Positions 34,535-43,226 of a DNA stretch of 64,000 bases are shown here, in pieces. The stretch is taken from positions 487,276 through 551,275 of the forward strand of contig JAGNKU010000001.1 in assembly GCA_017999985.1 (NCBI GenBank), read 5' to 3'. The notes under the pieces were generated by a model that was not told the origin of the DNA, made no database searches, and was given only the letters and a program-made list of their open reading frames with translations. Positions within the stretch are counted from its first letter, which is position 1, and every line of letters starts with the position of its first letter. The stretch is from Phycisphaerae bacterium. Lineage in GTDB: Bacteria > Planctomycetota > Phycisphaerae > UBA1845 > Fen-1342. Both the position numbers and the translations under genes were made by a program.

Positions 34535-35002
34535 GTGTGGAACGGTGTACGACTTCGAAGGAGCTTCGTCCTGCCTGTGGCGCTGACCATAGTCACCGCT
34601 GGGTGCGTTTGCATTGATGGGGTCGCATCTCTTGAAGTGACCGGCAAGATCGTTGATCGCAACCTACAGCCGCTCACCGACACGCCGGTCGAAATCCGCC
34701 TGCTTGATGGCGGAGATCCGGTGCGCCCGTCACCGATTCAAACGACAAGCACCGCTCAGGGCGACATCGAGGCCGCATCAGGCTATTCGCTCTACGGCGG
34801 AACAGTGCCGTTCTGCTTCGTTTGGTTGCCGGACCGTCCACCGCCTCCGCCCGCGTTCGATGCGATCGAGGTCAGTGCGTCGATCCCGGGCGGGTGCCGG
34901 CAGATATCGGTCCCGCTGAAGCCGGGCATGCTGCTTCGCACCGACAACGGCGGACGGCTCGAGCTGGGTGTGGTGACGCTGGAGGACTCTGCCAGGGAAT
35001 AG
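34535..35002 (+). CDS. Small predicted lipoprotein with carboxypeptidase-regulatory-like domain, inside the sdh operon
   Basis: A 155-residue protein of unknown role between sdhA and sdhB. A GTG start gives RRSFVLPVALTIVTAGC, a lipoprotein signal peptide with lipobox VTAGC. The mature part (VTGKIVDRNLQPLTDTPVEI) resembles the carboxypeptidase-regulatory-like/CNA-B beta-sandwich found in many secreted proteins. Its codon use is less GC-biased than that of sdhA and sdhB. It is flanked by inverted repeats (34402 and 35010), so it looks like an inserted cassette. No role in complex II is expected. The start has no strong ribosome site. Confidence 0.6.
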   Translation: MWNGVRLRRSFVLPVALTIVTAGCVCIDGVASLEVTGKIVDRNLQPLTDTPVEIRLLDGGDPVRPSPIQTTSTAQGDIEAASGYSLYGGTVPFCFVWLPDRPPPPPAFDAIEVSASIPGGCRQISVPLKPGMLLRTDNGGRLELGVVTLEDSARE

Positions 35003-35009
35003 TGAGCCC

Positions 35010-35042
35010 TGTGTAACCTCTGTGTTCTCTGTGCCTCTGTGG
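35010..35042. repeat. Right inverted repeat of the sdh cassette
   Basis: Its reverse complement starts CCACAGAGGCACAGAGAACA, matching the left copy at 34402 in inverted orientation (22 of 25 over the outer part). It ends 38 bases before the sdhB ATG. Confidence 0.85.
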
Positions 35043-35080
35043 TGATCCGTCGCGCAGGCGAGCGCGAGTTTGAGGTTGAT

Positions 35081-35833
35081 ATGACGCCGAATGAAGTCCG
35101 TTTCCAGATCAAGCGCCAGGACGGCCCCCGGTCCACGCCGTACTGGGAGAACTTCAAGATGCCCTACGCGCCGGGCCACAACGTGGTCTCGGCGCTCATG
35201 TACCTCCGCCAGCACCCGCTCACGGTCGACGGCCGGCGGGTCAACCCCGTCGTCTGGGAGTCCAATTGCATGGAGGAGGTGTGCGGCGCGTGCAGCATGC
35301 TGGTCAACGGCGTGCCGCGGCAGGCCTGCGCCGCGCTGATCGACGAGCTGGAGCAGCCGATCCGGCTGGAGCCGCTCACGAAGTTCCCCGTCGTGCGCGA
35401 CCTCCAGGTCGATCGCCAGAAGATGTTCGACGCCCTGCTGAAGGTGAAGGCCTGGGTCCCGGTCGACGGCTCCTGGGACATCCACCGCCACGCGCCGCTC
35501 ATCTCGCCCGGCGAGCAGTCGCTGCGTTACCTCTTCTCGCGCTGCATGACCTGCGGCTGCTGCATGGAGGCCTGCCCCCAGTTCCATGCGGGCTCGGAGT
35601 TCATCGGCCCCGCCCCGCTCGGCCAGGTGCGCCTGCACAACGCGCACCCCACCGGCGGCTACTTCAAGGAGGACCGCCTCCACGCCGTCATGGGCCCCGG
35701 CGGCATCACCGACTGCGGCAACGCCCAGAACTGCGTGAAGGTCTGCCCGAAGGATATCCCGCTCACGGAAGCCATCGGCGAGATTGGCCGGCAGACCACG
35801 ATGCAGTGGCTGCGGGATTTGTTCTTGAAGTAG
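35081..35833 (+). CDS. sdhB: Succinate dehydrogenase iron-sulfur subunit
   Basis: Electron-transfer subunit of complex II, 250 residues. The [2Fe-2S] cluster motif is SNCMEEVCGACSMLVNG plus a later Cys (QACAAL); the second and third clusters are in CMTCGCCMEACPQF and CGNAQNCVKVCPKDIP. The ATG at 35081 has TGAGG upstream; an in-frame codon at 35039 lies within the repeat and is unlikely to be used. Because the repeat-flanked gene separates it from sdhA, its expression depends on readthrough across that cassette or on a new promoter. Confidence 0.95.
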   Translation: MTPNEVRFQIKRQDGPRSTPYWENFKMPYAPGHNVVSALMYLRQHPLTVDGRRVNPVVWESNCMEEVCGACSMLVNGVPRQACAALIDELEQPIRLEPLTKFPVVRDLQVDRQKMFDALLKVKAWVPVDGSWDIHRHAPLISPGEQSLRYLFSRCMTCGCCMEACPQFHAGSEFIGPAPLGQVRLHNAHPTGGYFKEDRLHAVMGPGGITDCGNAQNCVKVCPKDIPLTEAIGEIGRQTTMQWLRDLFLK

Positions 35834-35915
35834 GCGGCGCGCCTGTAATCTGAAGTCCCCCACGGCCTGCCTGCAGCAGACCGTGCCACCCTTGGCTGCG
35901 GCGGCTCGTGCCGAC

Positions 35916-36701
35916 CTACGTCGTGAGCGTGATGATGTCCCCCGGCTCCGCGACGCCCGTCGCGAATCGCCGCACGTGCGGCTCCTTCGCCCGCAGCACG
36001 TCGTCCGGCGTGCCGTCCGCGATGAACCGCCCGTCGTAGAGCATGAGCACGCGGTCCCCGACTTCTGCCGTGCTCTTCATGTCGTGCGTCACCACCACGC
36101 CGGTGACGTGGAACTCCTGCTGCATCTGCCGGATCAGCTTGTTGATCACGTCCGAGCGCTGCGGGTCCAGCCCGGCCGTCGGCTCGTCGTACAGGATGAC
36201 CTTCGGCGGCGGGTCCATCGCGATCGCTCGCGCAATCGCCACGCGTTTCTTCTCGCCGCCCGACAGTTCCGCCGGCCGCTTCCGCTCGAACCCGCTCAGC
36301 CCGACGAGGTTCAGGCAGCGTGACGCCAGCGCGAGGATCTTCTTGCGATCGATGCGCCCCGTCGCGTTCTCCAGCATCGGGAACTCGACGTTCTCGATCA
36401 CCGTCATCGAGTCGAACAGCGCGTTGAGCTGAAAAACGAACGCGATCTGCCGCCGGATCTCCACCCACGCCCGCTCGCCCAGGTTGTCGATCCGCTGGCC
36501 TTCGAAGTACACCTCGCCGCGGTCCGGCCGCAGCAGCCCGACGATGTGCTTGAGCAGTACGCTCTTGCCCGTGCCCGAGCGCCCGATGATCACCGTATTG
36601 CGGCCGCGCTCGACGCGCAGGTCGATCTGGTCCAGCACGCGCTGGGCTCCAAACGACTTGCTCACGCCGCGGAGCTCGATGATCGTCTGCCCGTCGTTCA
36701 C
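35916..36701 (-). CDS. mlaF: MlaF-type ABC transporter ATP-binding protein
   Basis: Cytoplasmic ATPase of a phospholipid (Mla/MCE) transporter, 261 residues. Walker A is IGRSGTGKSVLLKH, the signature is ELSGGEKKRVAIARA, Walker B is VILYDEPTAGLDP and the switch His is in VVTHDMKS. These, with the VFQLNALFDSMTVIENV block, are typical of MlaF. GTG start at 36701 with GAGGG upstream. It lies 13 bases after mlaE. No MCE-domain (MlaD) gene follows in this window, so the substrate-binding partner must be elsewhere. Confidence 0.93.
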   Translation of the reverse strand: MNDGQTIIELRGVSKSFGAQRVLDQIDLRVERGRNTVIIGRSGTGKSVLLKHIVGLLRPDRGEVYFEGQRIDNLGERAWVEIRRQIAFVFQLNALFDSMTVIENVEFPMLENATGRIDRKKILALASRCLNLVGLSGFERKRPAELSGGEKKRVAIARAIAMDPPPKVILYDEPTAGLDPQRSDVINKLIRQMQQEFHVTGVVVTHDMKSTAEVGDRVLMLYDGRFIADGTPDDVLRAKEPHVRRFATGVAEPGDIITLTT

Positions 36702-36714
36702 CGCGCGCGGCCCT

Positions 36715-37563
36715 CTAGATCAGCGACCGGAACCCGAACCACACGCTGTACAGCCCGTTCAGCAGGAAGCCCAGGAACAGGTCCAGCATGAGAATCAGGA
36801 TGAAGCTCGTCACGAAGCTCTGCGTGCACGCCTGCCCGACGCCCTCCGCCCCCGGCTTGCAGTGGAACCCGTTGAAGCAGCTCACCAGCCCGATCGCTCC
36901 GCCGAAGAAGACCGACTTGAACAGACCGCTGCCCACGTCCCACAGCTCGACCGTCTGCCGCGCGTAAAACCAGAACGGCTCCGAGTCGCCGTGGTACACC
37001 ACCACGTACACCGCCCACGCCCCCAGCGTACCCATCAGGTTCGCATAGCACGTCAGCAGCGGCGACAGCACCACGCACGCCACGAATCGCGGCGTCACCA
37101 GGTATCGCACCGGGTCCGCCCCCATCGAGCGCAGCGCCAGAAGCTGCTCCGTGACGTTCATCGTCCCCAGCTCGGCGGTCAGCGCCCCGCCCGCCCGGCC
37201 GGCCAACATCACGCCCGCCAGCACCGGCCCCAGCTCCGAGCACACCGAGATGATGATGATCGCCCCCAGCCGATCCGACATGCCGGCCGCGTCGAACTGC
37301 GCCCAGCCCTGCACGATCAGCACCATCCCGATGAACATGCCCGTCAGCATGATCACCGGCACCGAGCGCGCCCCGATGTGAAAGCACTGCGGCAGAAAAC
37401 GCCGCCAGCCCCGGATCGTCACCAGTTCGAGCGGGATGAACGATGTCGCCGCCGCGCAGAAGCCCCAGAAGCGGCCGAAGTTCCGCAGCGAACTGGCCAC
37501 GCCACCGCTCGCGGCGGCGCCGACGCGGGCGATCGGTTCAAGCACGAGCCTCTGCTGCGGCAT
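36715..37563 (-). CDS. mlaE: MlaE-type ABC transporter permease
   Basis: Inner-membrane permease of an Mla-like lipid transporter, about 282 residues from the ATG at 37563 (a GTG at 37605 is also possible). Family blocks are SVPVIMLTGMFIGMVLIVQG, ELGPVLAGVMLAGRAGGALTAELGTM, ALRSMGADPVRYLVTPRF and the C-terminal CFNGFHCKPGAEGVGQACT. Five or six helices are seen. It pairs with mlaF downstream and is divergent from ftsK. Confidence 0.92.
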   Translation of the reverse strand: MPQQRLVLEPIARVGAAASGGVASSLRNFGRFWGFCAAATSFIPLELVTIRGWRRFLPQCFHIGARSVPVIMLTGMFIGMVLIVQGWAQFDAAGMSDRLGAIIIISVCSELGPVLAGVMLAGRAGGALTAELGTMNVTEQLLALRSMGADPVRYLVTPRFVACVVLSPLLTCYANLMGTLGAWAVYVVVYHGDSEPFWFYARQTVELWDVGSGLFKSVFFGGAIGLVSCFNGFHCKPGAEGVGQACTQSFVTSFILILMLDLFLGFLLNGLYSVWFGFRSLI

Positions 37564-37758
37564 GGTTCGCTTCGCACTCTCTGCCGGCGTCGCACCCACC
37601 GGCACGCCCCGGCCACTGCCCGGCCACAGTCCCGGCCGGCCGGATTGAATCTCGGTTCCGGGTGGCGCATGTTATCGAAATCCGCCCCGCAATGCGATAT
37701 GATGCCGGCCCGTTGGAGACCGGCCCCGGCACGACGCCGGGCCGTGGAGCGAGCAGGG

Positions 37759-40221
37759 ATGGTCCGCATGTCGCGCACGGATGAGCGTCAGGCGGCGCTG
37801 CGATTCTGCCTCGTAGCGTTCGGCTGGCTGGTTTGCCTTTTCGCATGGGGTGCGATCCTCAGTTTCAACATCGCCGACCCGCCCGCGACCACCGTCTGGC
37901 CCAACCTCAACCCCGCCCGCAACTTGTGCGGCTCTGTCGGCGCCTGGCTCGCCTACCTGGCCTTCAAGTACTTCGGCCTGGCCACCTACCCGCTTTTGTT
38001 CCTCGTCCACGCCGCCGTCATCGCCGCCTCGAAGCCCGGCCGCCTCAATGACGTCTGGCTGCGCTTCGTGGGCCTGCTCCTGATCGTCACCGCGACGGCG
38101 ACGTTTGCCACTCTCTTCATCACTCCCACCGACAAATACCTGATCACCGGCCCCGGCGGCGTGCTCGGCACGGCCACCGCCGCGCTGCTGGTGCCTCGGC
38201 TCCAGTTGTTCGGCAGCATCCTGCTCATGGCCCTGGCGCTCGTCGTCGGCCTGCTGCTCGCCGCTGACAACCTCGTGCTCGGCTTCATCCGCTGGGCCCG
38301 CTGGGCCGGCGAAACGTCCACCCCCGCACTGGTTCGCGGCAGTACCGCCATCGCGGGCGCCGGCATTGCCGTCGCCAATGGCGTCGCGTCCACACTGGTC
38401 GGCCGCGGCGGCAGCACGAGCACGACCGCGGCCCCGCGGCCGACCCCACCGCCGCGCGCGGCTCAGCCGCTGCGCCCGGGGCCCGCGCGCCCGAAGCCGG
38501 TCGCGCCCGACGAGGAAGAGGACGAGGTCGCCGAGGAGCCGGACGAAGAGCAGGCGCAAACCCTGGAAGAGGTGGAGGCCCCGGCGCCCGCCGCGGCGCC
38601 GCCCGAACCGCCGCGGCCGCGCACGCCGGCGTCCATCCCCGTCGTGAAGGACATCGCGCCGCCGCCGCGGAAGAAGCCGGCCGAGGCCGCGCCGCCGCCA
38701 CGTCCGACCACCGACGACGACTACGAGTTGCCGCCGATGGAGCTGCTCAACCGGTCGATTGCGGTGGACAAGGGCTCCGTCGAGGCGCTCTGCCGCGAGA
38801 AGGCGTATACGCTGGAGCAGACGCTCAACGAATTCCGTCTCGCCGTCGAGGTCGTCGCGATTGAGACTGGCCCGGTCATCACCGTCTTCGAGCTGAAGCT
38901 CGCCCCCGGGATCAAGGTCAGCCAGATCGTCTCGCTCAGCAACGACATGGCCCGCGCGCTGAAGGCTCCCGCGGTCCGCGTCGTCGCGCCGCTGCCCGGC
39001 AAGAGCACCATCGGCATCGAGGTCCCCAACATCGACAAGGAGAAGGTGCGCCTGCGCGACGTCATGGAAATGTCCGCCTCGCGGACCGAGCACCTCGCCA
39101 TCCCGCTCTACATGGGCAAGGACGCCTCCGGCCAGCCGCTCATCGCCGACCTCACGCGCATGCCGCACCTGCTCATCGCCGGCACCACGGGCTCCGGCAA
39201 GAGCGTCTGCGTCACCAGCCTGATCATGTCCATCCTGATGACCCGCGCGCCGTCCGAGGTCAACCTGATCCTCATCGATCCGAAGGTCGTCGAGCTGGCC
39301 GCGTACAAGGACGTGCCGCACCTGATCTGCCCGATCGTCACCGAAGTCACGAAGGCCGAGGGCATCCTCGACTGGGCCTCCACCAAGATGGACGAACGCT
39401 ACGCCCTGCTCGCCGAGGCCGGCGTCAAGGACATCCGCTCCTACAACCGCCTCGGCTACGACGCGCTCTGCGAACGCCTCCAGCCCACCACGCCGGACGA
39501 AATGACCAAGATCCCCGTCCGGCTGCCGTACATCGTCATCATGATCGACGAGCTGGCTGACCTGATGATGACCTCGGCGAAGGAGGTGGAGTTCTACCTA
39601 TGTCGCATCGCGCAGAAGAGCCGCGCCGTCGGCATCCACCTGATCGTCTCCACGCAGCGCCCCCAGGCGAACGTCGTCACCGGCCTGATCAAGTCCAACC
39701 TGCCCAGCCGCATCGCGTTCCGCGTCTCGTCGCGCCTCGACTCGCGCATCGTTCTCGACCAGAACGGCGGCGAGGTGCTCATGGGCCAGGGCGACATGCT
39801 GTTTCTCCCGCCCGGCAGCTCCAAGCTCGTCCGCGCGCAGGGCACGTTCGTCGATGACGACGAGCTGCGCGCGGTCGTGAAGCACTGCCGCGAGCAGCGC
39901 GCCCCGGAGTTCCATCCGGAATTGGTGCGCATGCCCGGCGAAGGCGGCGGCGGGCTCGACGAGCGCGACGAGCTGTTCGACCAGGCGGTGGACATCGTCA
40001 TCGCGACGGGCCGCGGCTCGGTCAGCTTGCTGCAGCGGCGACTGACGATCGGCTACGGCCGCGCGTCGCGCCTGATCGACCAGATGTACGCGGCCGGCAT
40101 TGTCGGCGAATACAAAGGCAGCCAGGCCCGCGAGGTCGTCGTGACGGCGGAGGAGTGGGAAGCGATCAAGAACCAGCGCAACCGCGAAGAGGCGGACGAA
40201 GTCTCTGACTCGCCGGAGTAA
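37759..40221 (+). CDS. ftsK: FtsK/SpoIIIE-type DNA translocase
   Basis: Septal DNA pump that moves and resolves chromosomes at division, 820 residues. Four N-terminal helices anchor it (WLVCLFAWGAILSFN through LALVVGLLLAADN). A Pro/Ala/Glu-rich linker spans about 210-325. The motor has the alpha domain, Walker A GTTGSGKSV at 475-483, Walker B YIVIMIDELADLMM and the STQRPQANVVTGLIKSN block. The C-terminal gamma winged helix (SLLQRRLTIGYGRASRLIDQ) reads polar sequences. The ATG at 37759 has GGAG upstream; 37768 is also possible. A 22-bp perfect palindrome follows 29 bases after the stop. Confidence 0.95.
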   Translation: MVRMSRTDERQAALRFCLVAFGWLVCLFAWGAILSFNIADPPATTVWPNLNPARNLCGSVGAWLAYLAFKYFGLATYPLLFLVHAAVIAASKPGRLNDVWLRFVGLLLIVTATATFATLFITPTDKYLITGPGGVLGTATAALLVPRLQLFGSILLMALALVVGLLLAADNLVLGFIRWARWAGETSTPALVRGSTAIAGAGIAVANGVASTLVGRGGSTSTTAAPRPTPPPRAAQPLRPGPARPKPVAPDEEEDEVAEEPDEEQAQTLEEVEAPAPAAAPPEPPRPRTPASIPVVKDIAPPPRKKPAEAAPPPRPTTDDDYELPPMELLNRSIAVDKGSVEALCREKAYTLEQTLNEFRLAVEVVAIETGPVITVFELKLAPGIKVSQIVSLSNDMARALKAPAVRVVAPLPGKSTIGIEVPNIDKEKVRLRDVMEMSASRTEHLAIPLYMGKDASGQPLIADLTRMPHLLIAGTTGSGKSVCVTSLIMSILMTRAPSEVNLILIDPKVVELAAYKDVPHLICPIVTEVTKAEGILDWASTKMDERYALLAEAGVKDIRSYNRLGYDALCERLQPTTPDEMTKIPVRLPYIVIMIDELADLMMTSAKEVEFYLCRIAQKSRAVGIHLIVSTQRPQANVVTGLIKSNLPSRIAFRVSSRLDSRIVLDQNGGEVLMGQGDMLFLPPGSSKLVRAQGTFVDDDELRAVVKHCREQRAPEFHPELVRMPGEGGGGLDERDELFDQAVDIVIATGRGSVSLLQRRLTIGYGRASRLIDQMYAAGIVGEYKGSQAREVVVTAEEWEAIKNQRNREEADEVSDSPE

Positions 40222-40250
40222 GGTTCGCCGGAGTCAGGCTTGTCGAGGTA

Positions 40251-40272
40251 GGGCGAAGCTCCAGCTTCGCCC
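40251..40272. repeat. 22-bp perfect palindrome after ftsK
   Basis: GGGCGAAGCT-CC-AGCTTCGCCC, a 10-bp perfect stem with a 2-base centre. It may act as a terminator for ftsK though no T-run follows. Its core, GCGAAGCTCCAGCTTCGC, is the same palindrome type as the unit of the 35-bp tandem array at 1762. Confidence 0.75.
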
Positions 40273-40400
40273 CCACTCGGAAGGCGGACGGAGGTTGCCA
40301 GGGGCTGCGAGCCTTCGGAGGGCCAAGTTGCTCTCTTGCGCGTGCGCGCCCTGCCGTCTTCGCCCGGAGGGCGCGCGGTGTCTGCCAGGGACTTCCAGTC

Positions 40401-41512
40401 TTGCTGTTACCCACATCTTGGGGCTGGTATCCTCCGGGTGAGCGAGAGGGTTGCGGCGCTGCTCAGCAAGGATGCCGAGCAGCGTGGCGCTGTTGAGCGA
40501 GGGCGGCCATGGACGGCATGCAATCATTGGCCCGTGCGCGTTCCGGGTATTTTTGCCACCCTCTTCCGGTAATTCCTGCCACATAGGCTCGCGGCTGCGC
40601 CGCGAGGGATTTGTCGCTTTGGTGCCAGTCCCGAAGGGCAGGGGAAGAACGGGCGGAGCACGCGGTGCGGGCCGCCGCCCGCCCTTCGGTCTTGGCCCCC
40701 GGGGCGGCGCTCGAGTCGGTTCCCACCGGAGCTCTATCCTCCGCCCGGGTCGTCACCGCCGCCGACCCGATTTGCTGTTTGCTTACGCCCGGGGGCTACC
40801 GAGCCTTGCGGAGCGCGTCGTGCGAACGCGTCGCGGGGGCAATCGAGATGCGGAGGAAGTGCGTTTGAACGTGGCGGCGGGGCTGGTGAAGCTCTTACCT
40901 TCACGGTACGAGCCGAGCTACCGCGACCGCGAACCGATTGCCTGCTGGGTCGTACGTGCCTGGGAGCCGCAGCCACCGGCCAACGCGGAGGCCCTGGAAC
41001 GGTTGTTGTGTACGAGTCTGCCTTGCGAGGAGCCGACCGCGGCGTTGTTCGTGGCCGAGGGTTATTCGCTGCGTTGGTTGATCGAGGAATTCCACAAGGC
41101 CGAGAAGACGGGGTGCAGCGTGGAGTTGCGCCGGCTGGAACACACGGATCGCCTCGAACCGCGGCTGGGCCTGCTGAGCGTGCTGGCCGTCTGGCTGCTC
41201 GAACTGAAGTTTGTGGCACGGGCTGAACCGGACCGGTCCGCGGGCGAGGTCTATGATCCGCTCGCGGTGCGCGTCATGGCCAAGTACCTGAAACGGTCCG
41301 CCGAAGGGCTAATCGTGGCGCGCTTCCGGTCCGGCATTGGGCGTCTCGGCGGTCACCTTGGCCGCAAACGCGACGGTCCGGTCGGCTGGCTCCGCGCCTG
41401 GCGCGGCTGGGAAAGTTTCCAACTGATCCTGCTCGGAGCCACGCTCGCAGCGGACGGTCGAGATGCGGGTAACAGCAACAGTGGTGTGCTCCTGCCACGG
41501 CCTGGCTGCGCC
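40401..41512 (+). mobile_element. IS4-family element remnant with 20-bp terminal inverted repeats
   Basis: The left end TTGCTGTTACCCACATCTTG (40401-40420) and the inverted right end at 41459-41478 match at 18 of 20 bases. Between them lies the 3' half of an IS4/Tn5-type transposase; the 5' half is replaced by sequence of no recognisable origin (40421-40858), so the element is deleted internally. Bases 41228-41512 recur at 55120-55404 with five mismatches, showing that shared sequence extends 34 bases past the right repeat. Beyond it CCTGGCTGCGCCAGACAGTG-type units repeat at 41501 and 41552. No target duplication was recognised. Confidence 0.75.
40859..41512 (+). pseudogene. IS4-family (Tn5-like) transposase, C-terminal fragment
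   Basis: In this frame about 200 residues match the end of IS4-type DDE transposases: PPANAEALERLLCTSLP, then YSLRWLIEEFHKAEK, which is the intact Y-R-E-K motif holding the catalytic Glu, then LGLLSVLAVWLLELKF and the terminal LGRKRDGPVGWLRAWRGWE. The two catalytic Asp residues and the N-terminal DNA-binding part are missing because the 5' half is absent. It therefore cannot be active. The frame stays open to 41701 through non-homologous sequence. Confidence 0.75.
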
Positions 41513-41761
41513 AGACAGTGCCCCCGTCGTGACGACCAGGCGCAACCACCGCCCGGCTGCGTTAGGCAGTGCCGCCCGACCCGGAAGTGCGACCTGGAAA
41601 ATGCGCCGCTCTCGGACTTTGATCGGGCATTTAGCAGCCCGCGTCCGATCATGCGGCGCCGGTCCCCCGCCCGCAGCGGTTGTTATCTGTCCACACCCTG
41701 AATTCGAGCCACCCCGGGCGGCGGCCGATGCCCCAGGCAGTACCGCAGCATGGGAGCCGTG

Positions 41762-42550
41762 ATGACGCTCGACCTCGATGAACTGGTAGAGGGCTGGGAC
41801 TGTCCGCCGGGAGAACTGCGGGCCCGCGCGGTGGTCGGCCGCGATGGCCGCGAACTGCTGCAACTGCGGATCGACCTCGGCGTGATGCAGATGATTGCCG
41901 AGGGGCGCCCGGACGGCGAGCGCTACCACGGATTCCCCACGGCGCGGGCGTATATCGAGCACGAGCTGTGTGTCGGCGGCGAGCAGCTCTCGGCGGTCGA
42001 CTGGCAGGAACTGGAGCGCGAGCTGCTGCAGACCAACTATCGCCGGATGGCGTACTCCGCCGTGGCGGAGGAGGCACTGCAGGGCAGCGCGGACGAGGGA
42101 GCGCGGCGTTATATCCGGAGCGCGCTGCGGGACATCGAGGAATGCCTGGCGGACCTGCAGATGATCAAGCAACATGGGCCCGGGCCGGAAGAGTATCCGG
42201 CGCTGGAGCCGACGCTGGTTTTCGACCGCGCCCGGCTGGCGGCGCAGCTTCAGATTGTCGAGGGGCAGTTCGAGGAGGCGATCGAGCAGGCGGAGGCGGG
42301 GGCCAACGCGCTGGAGGAGCTGCTGAAAGCGCTGGGTTACGAGGATGAGCAGCGCGCGGACGACCCCGGGTTGCGCTACCTGCGCGGGCTCGGCACGCAG
42401 CTCCGGCGGGAATACGGCATTTCGCAGACGCTGCACGAGCAGTTGGCGGCCGCGATCGAGAATGAGGATTTCGAGACGGCGGCGGAGATCCGCGACGAGA
42501 TGCGCCGGCGGCAGCGGGCGCTGCCGCGCCAGGACGAGCCGGGGGCCTGA
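41762..42550 (+). CDS. UVR-motif (UvrB/UvrC) domain protein
   Basis: A 262-residue soluble, strongly acidic, helical protein. The C-terminus carries a UVR motif (LHEQLAAAIENEDFETAAEI then RDEMRR), which in UvrB binds UvrC and in other proteins such as McsA/ClpC partners mediates contacts. The middle region is predicted helical with Glu/Ala-rich heptads. GGGAG lies five bases before the ATG at 41762; an ATG at 41750 is in frame. No cysteine clusters or catalytic motifs are seen. Its role is unknown; protein-protein adaptor is an inference. Confidence 0.78.
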   Translation: MTLDLDELVEGWDCPPGELRARAVVGRDGRELLQLRIDLGVMQMIAEGRPDGERYHGFPTARAYIEHELCVGGEQLSAVDWQELERELLQTNYRRMAYSAVAEEALQGSADEGARRYIRSALRDIEECLADLQMIKQHGPGPEEYPALEPTLVFDRARLAAQLQIVEGQFEEAIEQAEAGANALEELLKALGYEDEQRADDPGLRYLRGLGTQLRREYGISQTLHEQLAAAIENEDFETAAEIRDEMRRRQRALPRQDEPGA

Positions 42551-42625
42551 AAAGAGCGGCCCGAGCGGCGGCGCGAGGCGCCGCGCCGCTCGGGCGCGCA
42601 GTTCAGGGGGCGGTCGCGGGGGCGA

Positions 42626-42952
42626 CTACACCATGGCCTTGAGGTTCTTCAGGGGGCGGACCTTGACCACTTTGCGGGCGGGCTTGGCCTTGAACATCAT
42701 CTCCTCGCCGGTGAAGGGATTGATGCCCTTGCGCGCCTTGGTGGCGGGCTTCTTGGTGACGGTGATCTTCATCAGGCCGGGGACGGTGAAGATGCCCGGG
42801 CCCCTGGTGAGATCCTTTTTGATCAGGCCGGCCATCTCGTTGAAGACGGTCGCGACCTGCTTGCGCGAGAGGCCGGTGGTCTCGGCCAGGGCACCGTACA
42901 CTTCGCCCTTGGTGCGCGCCTTGGTGATCCCCTTGCTCTTGGATGCTTTCAT
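42626..42952 (-). CDS. HU-family DNA-binding protein
   Basis: A 108-residue nucleoid protein. After a short Lys/Ser-rich N-terminus comes the HU fold: TKGEVYGALAETTGLSRKQV, FNEMAGLIKKDLT, then the beta-arm region (FTVPGLMKITVTKKPATKAR) and a GINPFTGEEMMFKAKPA segment followed by a basic tail. The PATKARKGINPFTGE arm is recognisable HU, although the usual RNPQTGE-like arm is altered. The ATG at 42952 has GGAGG upstream; longer in-frame starts would add an unrelated Arg-rich stretch. TTGACG at 43147-43142 on the minus strand may be its -35. Confidence 0.93.
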   Translation of the reverse strand: MKASKSKGITKARTKGEVYGALAETTGLSRKQVATVFNEMAGLIKKDLTRGPGIFTVPGLMKITVTKKPATKARKGINPFTGEEMMFKAKPARKVVKVRPLKNLKAMV

Positions 42953-43226
42953 TGCAGTTCTGCCTCCACGGACAGCGGCGCGCGGGTCGCGCGACCGGGG
43001 TCCGCACCTGGTCCCACCGCCAGCATCATGGACGTAAGCCGTGGCGCACGCACAACGGCGAGAGAAGGCCACGCCCATGACCGCAAACGACCGCGTTTGC
43101 TGCTGGCTGCGTGACCACCTTCTCGCATGCCGCCCGCCGCGCGTCAAGGGGTTTTCGGCGTTGGACGGCGGAAAAGTCCGATTTTTTTAGGGTTTTCCGG
43201 GGGCGAAGTGCGGCGCACCCCTGTTT

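Noticed and set aside
36484-37758. An upstream extension of the ftsK frame giving a 1245-residue protein
   Set aside because: The extension is antisense to mlaF and mlaE, and FtsK normally starts at the first membrane helix after 37759.
41501-41573. Two 22-base direct repeats considered as a CRISPR-like array
   Set aside because: There are only two imperfect units (18 of 22), one spacer and no cas genes; they belong to the IS4 end region.
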